A program made the position numbers and the translations under genes. From NCBI GenBank assembly GCA_934281515.1, contig CAKQXG010000126.1, forward strand, positions 1-6,042: a stretch of DNA of 6,042 nt. Reading direction: 5' to 3'. This document shows positions 5,056 through 6,042 of this stretch, piece after piece. Every line of letters begins with the position of its first letter. The stretch's first letter is position 1. Source of the DNA: an uncultured Clostridia bacterium. Lineage in GTDB: Bacteria; Bacillota; Clostridia; Christensenellales; CAG-314. Below the pieces are notes generated by a model. The model worked only from the letters and a program-made list of their open reading frames with translations, was not told the DNA's origin and ran no database searches.

Positions 5056-6042
5056 ATGATGACTTCGGATAAAAAAAACGTCGCTACGGCGGTTACGGAC
5101 GCAACGCCTGCAACTGTAGCCGCAGATAGTCGGGACGGCGAACAAGACTTTGCCACAAAGGCAAGCGACAAAAAACAAACGGCAATAATCGTCGGAATAA
5201 GTTTGCTTGTAATGCTGTTGTGGGGTTCGCTGTTTCCGTTTGTAAAGTACGGGTACAGAGTTTTTCAAATCGACACAACGTTTTACCCCAATCTGATATT
5301 GTTTGCAGGCGTACGTTTCGCAATAAGCGGCGCATTGCTGTCGGTGTTTTGCGTATCTGCCAAACGTACTTTTGCCGTCAGACAACCCAAGAAACTTGTT
5401 GGCACGGCATTGGTCGCACTGTTTGCGGTGGCGTTACATTACACTTGCACGTACATAGGATTGAGTCTCATCGATAGTGGCAAGACTGCGTTACTGAAAG
5501 AGTCTGGCGTTGTCGTGTTTGTGTGCATATCCTTTTTGTTCTTCAAGGAGGATAAGTTTAGTTGGGGCAAGATTGTCGGAGCGGTGCTGGGGATAGCATC
5601 GGTGTTGGTTGTCAATCTTGATTCCTTCCGTTTCAATTTCGACCTCGGCGCAGTGCTTGTGATTGTTGCAAGTTTGTGCACTGTGGTATCTAATGTGGTG
5701 TTCAAGAAACAACTGTCAGACGTGCCTGCAGTTACCGTCACCGGTTATTCGCAACTTATCGGCGGTCTGGCACTTGTCGTAATAGGGTTGGCTTTTGGCG
5801 GAAAATTCGGTACAATAACCTGGCAAGGCGTATTGATAATGGTGTACATCGTTGCCGCAACGGTGGTAAGCTACGGTTTGTGGTATAATGTAGTGCAACG
5901 TTACAGCCTTAGCAAACTGTTTATAATCAAGATGGCGGAACCGCTGTTTGCCGCGCTTATATCCATGTTGTTGCCTCTTGGCGCAACGTTGACCTGGCAA
6001 CACGCGGTGGCATTTGTGCTTGTCGGCGCGGCGGTGGTTGTC
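5056..6042 (+). CDS. EamA/DMT-superfamily transporter, 3'-truncated
   Basis: The frame is open from ATG 5056 (a second ATG follows at 5059) to the right edge, giving 329 residues. Ten hydrophobic segments fall at about 42-61, 79-100, 114-135, 149-164, 171-188, 196-214, 230-247, 257-276, 286-307 and 314-329, the 10-TM plan of two EamA repeats. Family features include LLWGSLFPF at the start of TM1, the FKE before TM5 and YGLWYNVVQRYS...KMAEPLFAAL before the last helices. In the second repeat the usual 'LGE' acid is replaced (PLGATLTW). An unusual hydrophilic N-terminal tail of about 41 residues, rich in Ala, Thr, Asp and Lys, precedes TM1. Members export or import amino acids, nucleotides, sugars or other metabolites; the substrate is unknown here. 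The ribosome-binding site (AAGGA, 5040-5044, 11 nt away) is poorly spaced, so coupling to the preceding short ORF is possible. Only the last few residues are probably missing. Confidence 0.9.
   Translation, partial: MMTSDKKNVATAVTDATPATVAADSRDGEQDFATKASDKKQTAIIVGISLLVMLLWGSLFPFVKYGYRVFQIDTTFYPNLILFAGVRFAISGALLSVFCVSAKRTFAVRQPKKLVGTALVALFAVALHYTCTYIGLSLIDSGKTALLKESGVVVFVCISFLFFKEDKFSWGKIVGAVLGIASVLVVNLDSFRFNFDLGAVLVIVASLCTVVSNVVFKKQLSDVPAVTVTGYSQLIGGLALVVIGLAFGGKFGTITWQGVLIMVYIVAATVVSYGLWYNVVQRYSLSKLFIIKMAEPLFAALISMLLPLGATLTWQHAVAFVLVGAAVVV

Overview
The window carries four protein genes plus one possible very short one, with well-marked control regions between them. Moderate GC content, clear Shine-Dalgarno sites, near-consensus sigma-A-type promoters and a secreted Gly/Asn/Thr-rich repeat protein with Cys-x-x-Cys ribbons all fit an uncultured Clostridia-type Bacillota, probably gut-associated. 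This placement is an inference from style; no marker gene is present.

Left part (2-2596, + strand): the 3' portion (864 codons) of a large surface or secreted protein. It has two GLUG-like glycine-rich repeat blocks that resemble each other, separated by a linker of two cysteine-rich ribbon regions around a 'TLAEAI...LNGF' module. The gene begins before the window and ends without a recognisable wall anchor.

2597-2765: convergent intergenic region with three hairpins, one of them a good bidirectional intrinsic terminator, separating the surface-protein gene from an AraC-family regulator on the minus strand.

2766-4839: the AraC-family regulator (-) and a Gfo/Idh/MocA-family NAD(P)-dependent oxidoreductase (+) are divergent. 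Their 268-bp shared control region has one near-consensus promoter in each direction. Between and around these lie repeated TTGAT/ATCAA half-sites, including a 14-bp perfect palindrome just upstream of the oxidoreductase -35 box. The likely reading is that the regulator controls itself and the oxidoreductase in response to a sugar-like compound.

4840-6042: a 125-bp leader with a long imperfect hairpin, a possible 27-codon ORF with its own ribosome-binding site, then a 10-TM EamA/DMT-family transporter that runs off the right edge. No terminator is evident between oxidoreductase and transporter, so they may form one regulated unit: regulator, sugar-type dehydrogenase and metabolite permease. 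The substrate cannot be read from the sequence.

No RNA genes, mobile elements, CRISPR arrays or replication origins were seen. I did not find convincing evidence of a wholly new system. The most interesting points are the divergent control region, the nearly leaderless regulator promoter, the SD-in-loop hairpin before the oxidoreductase, and the short ORF before the transporter.
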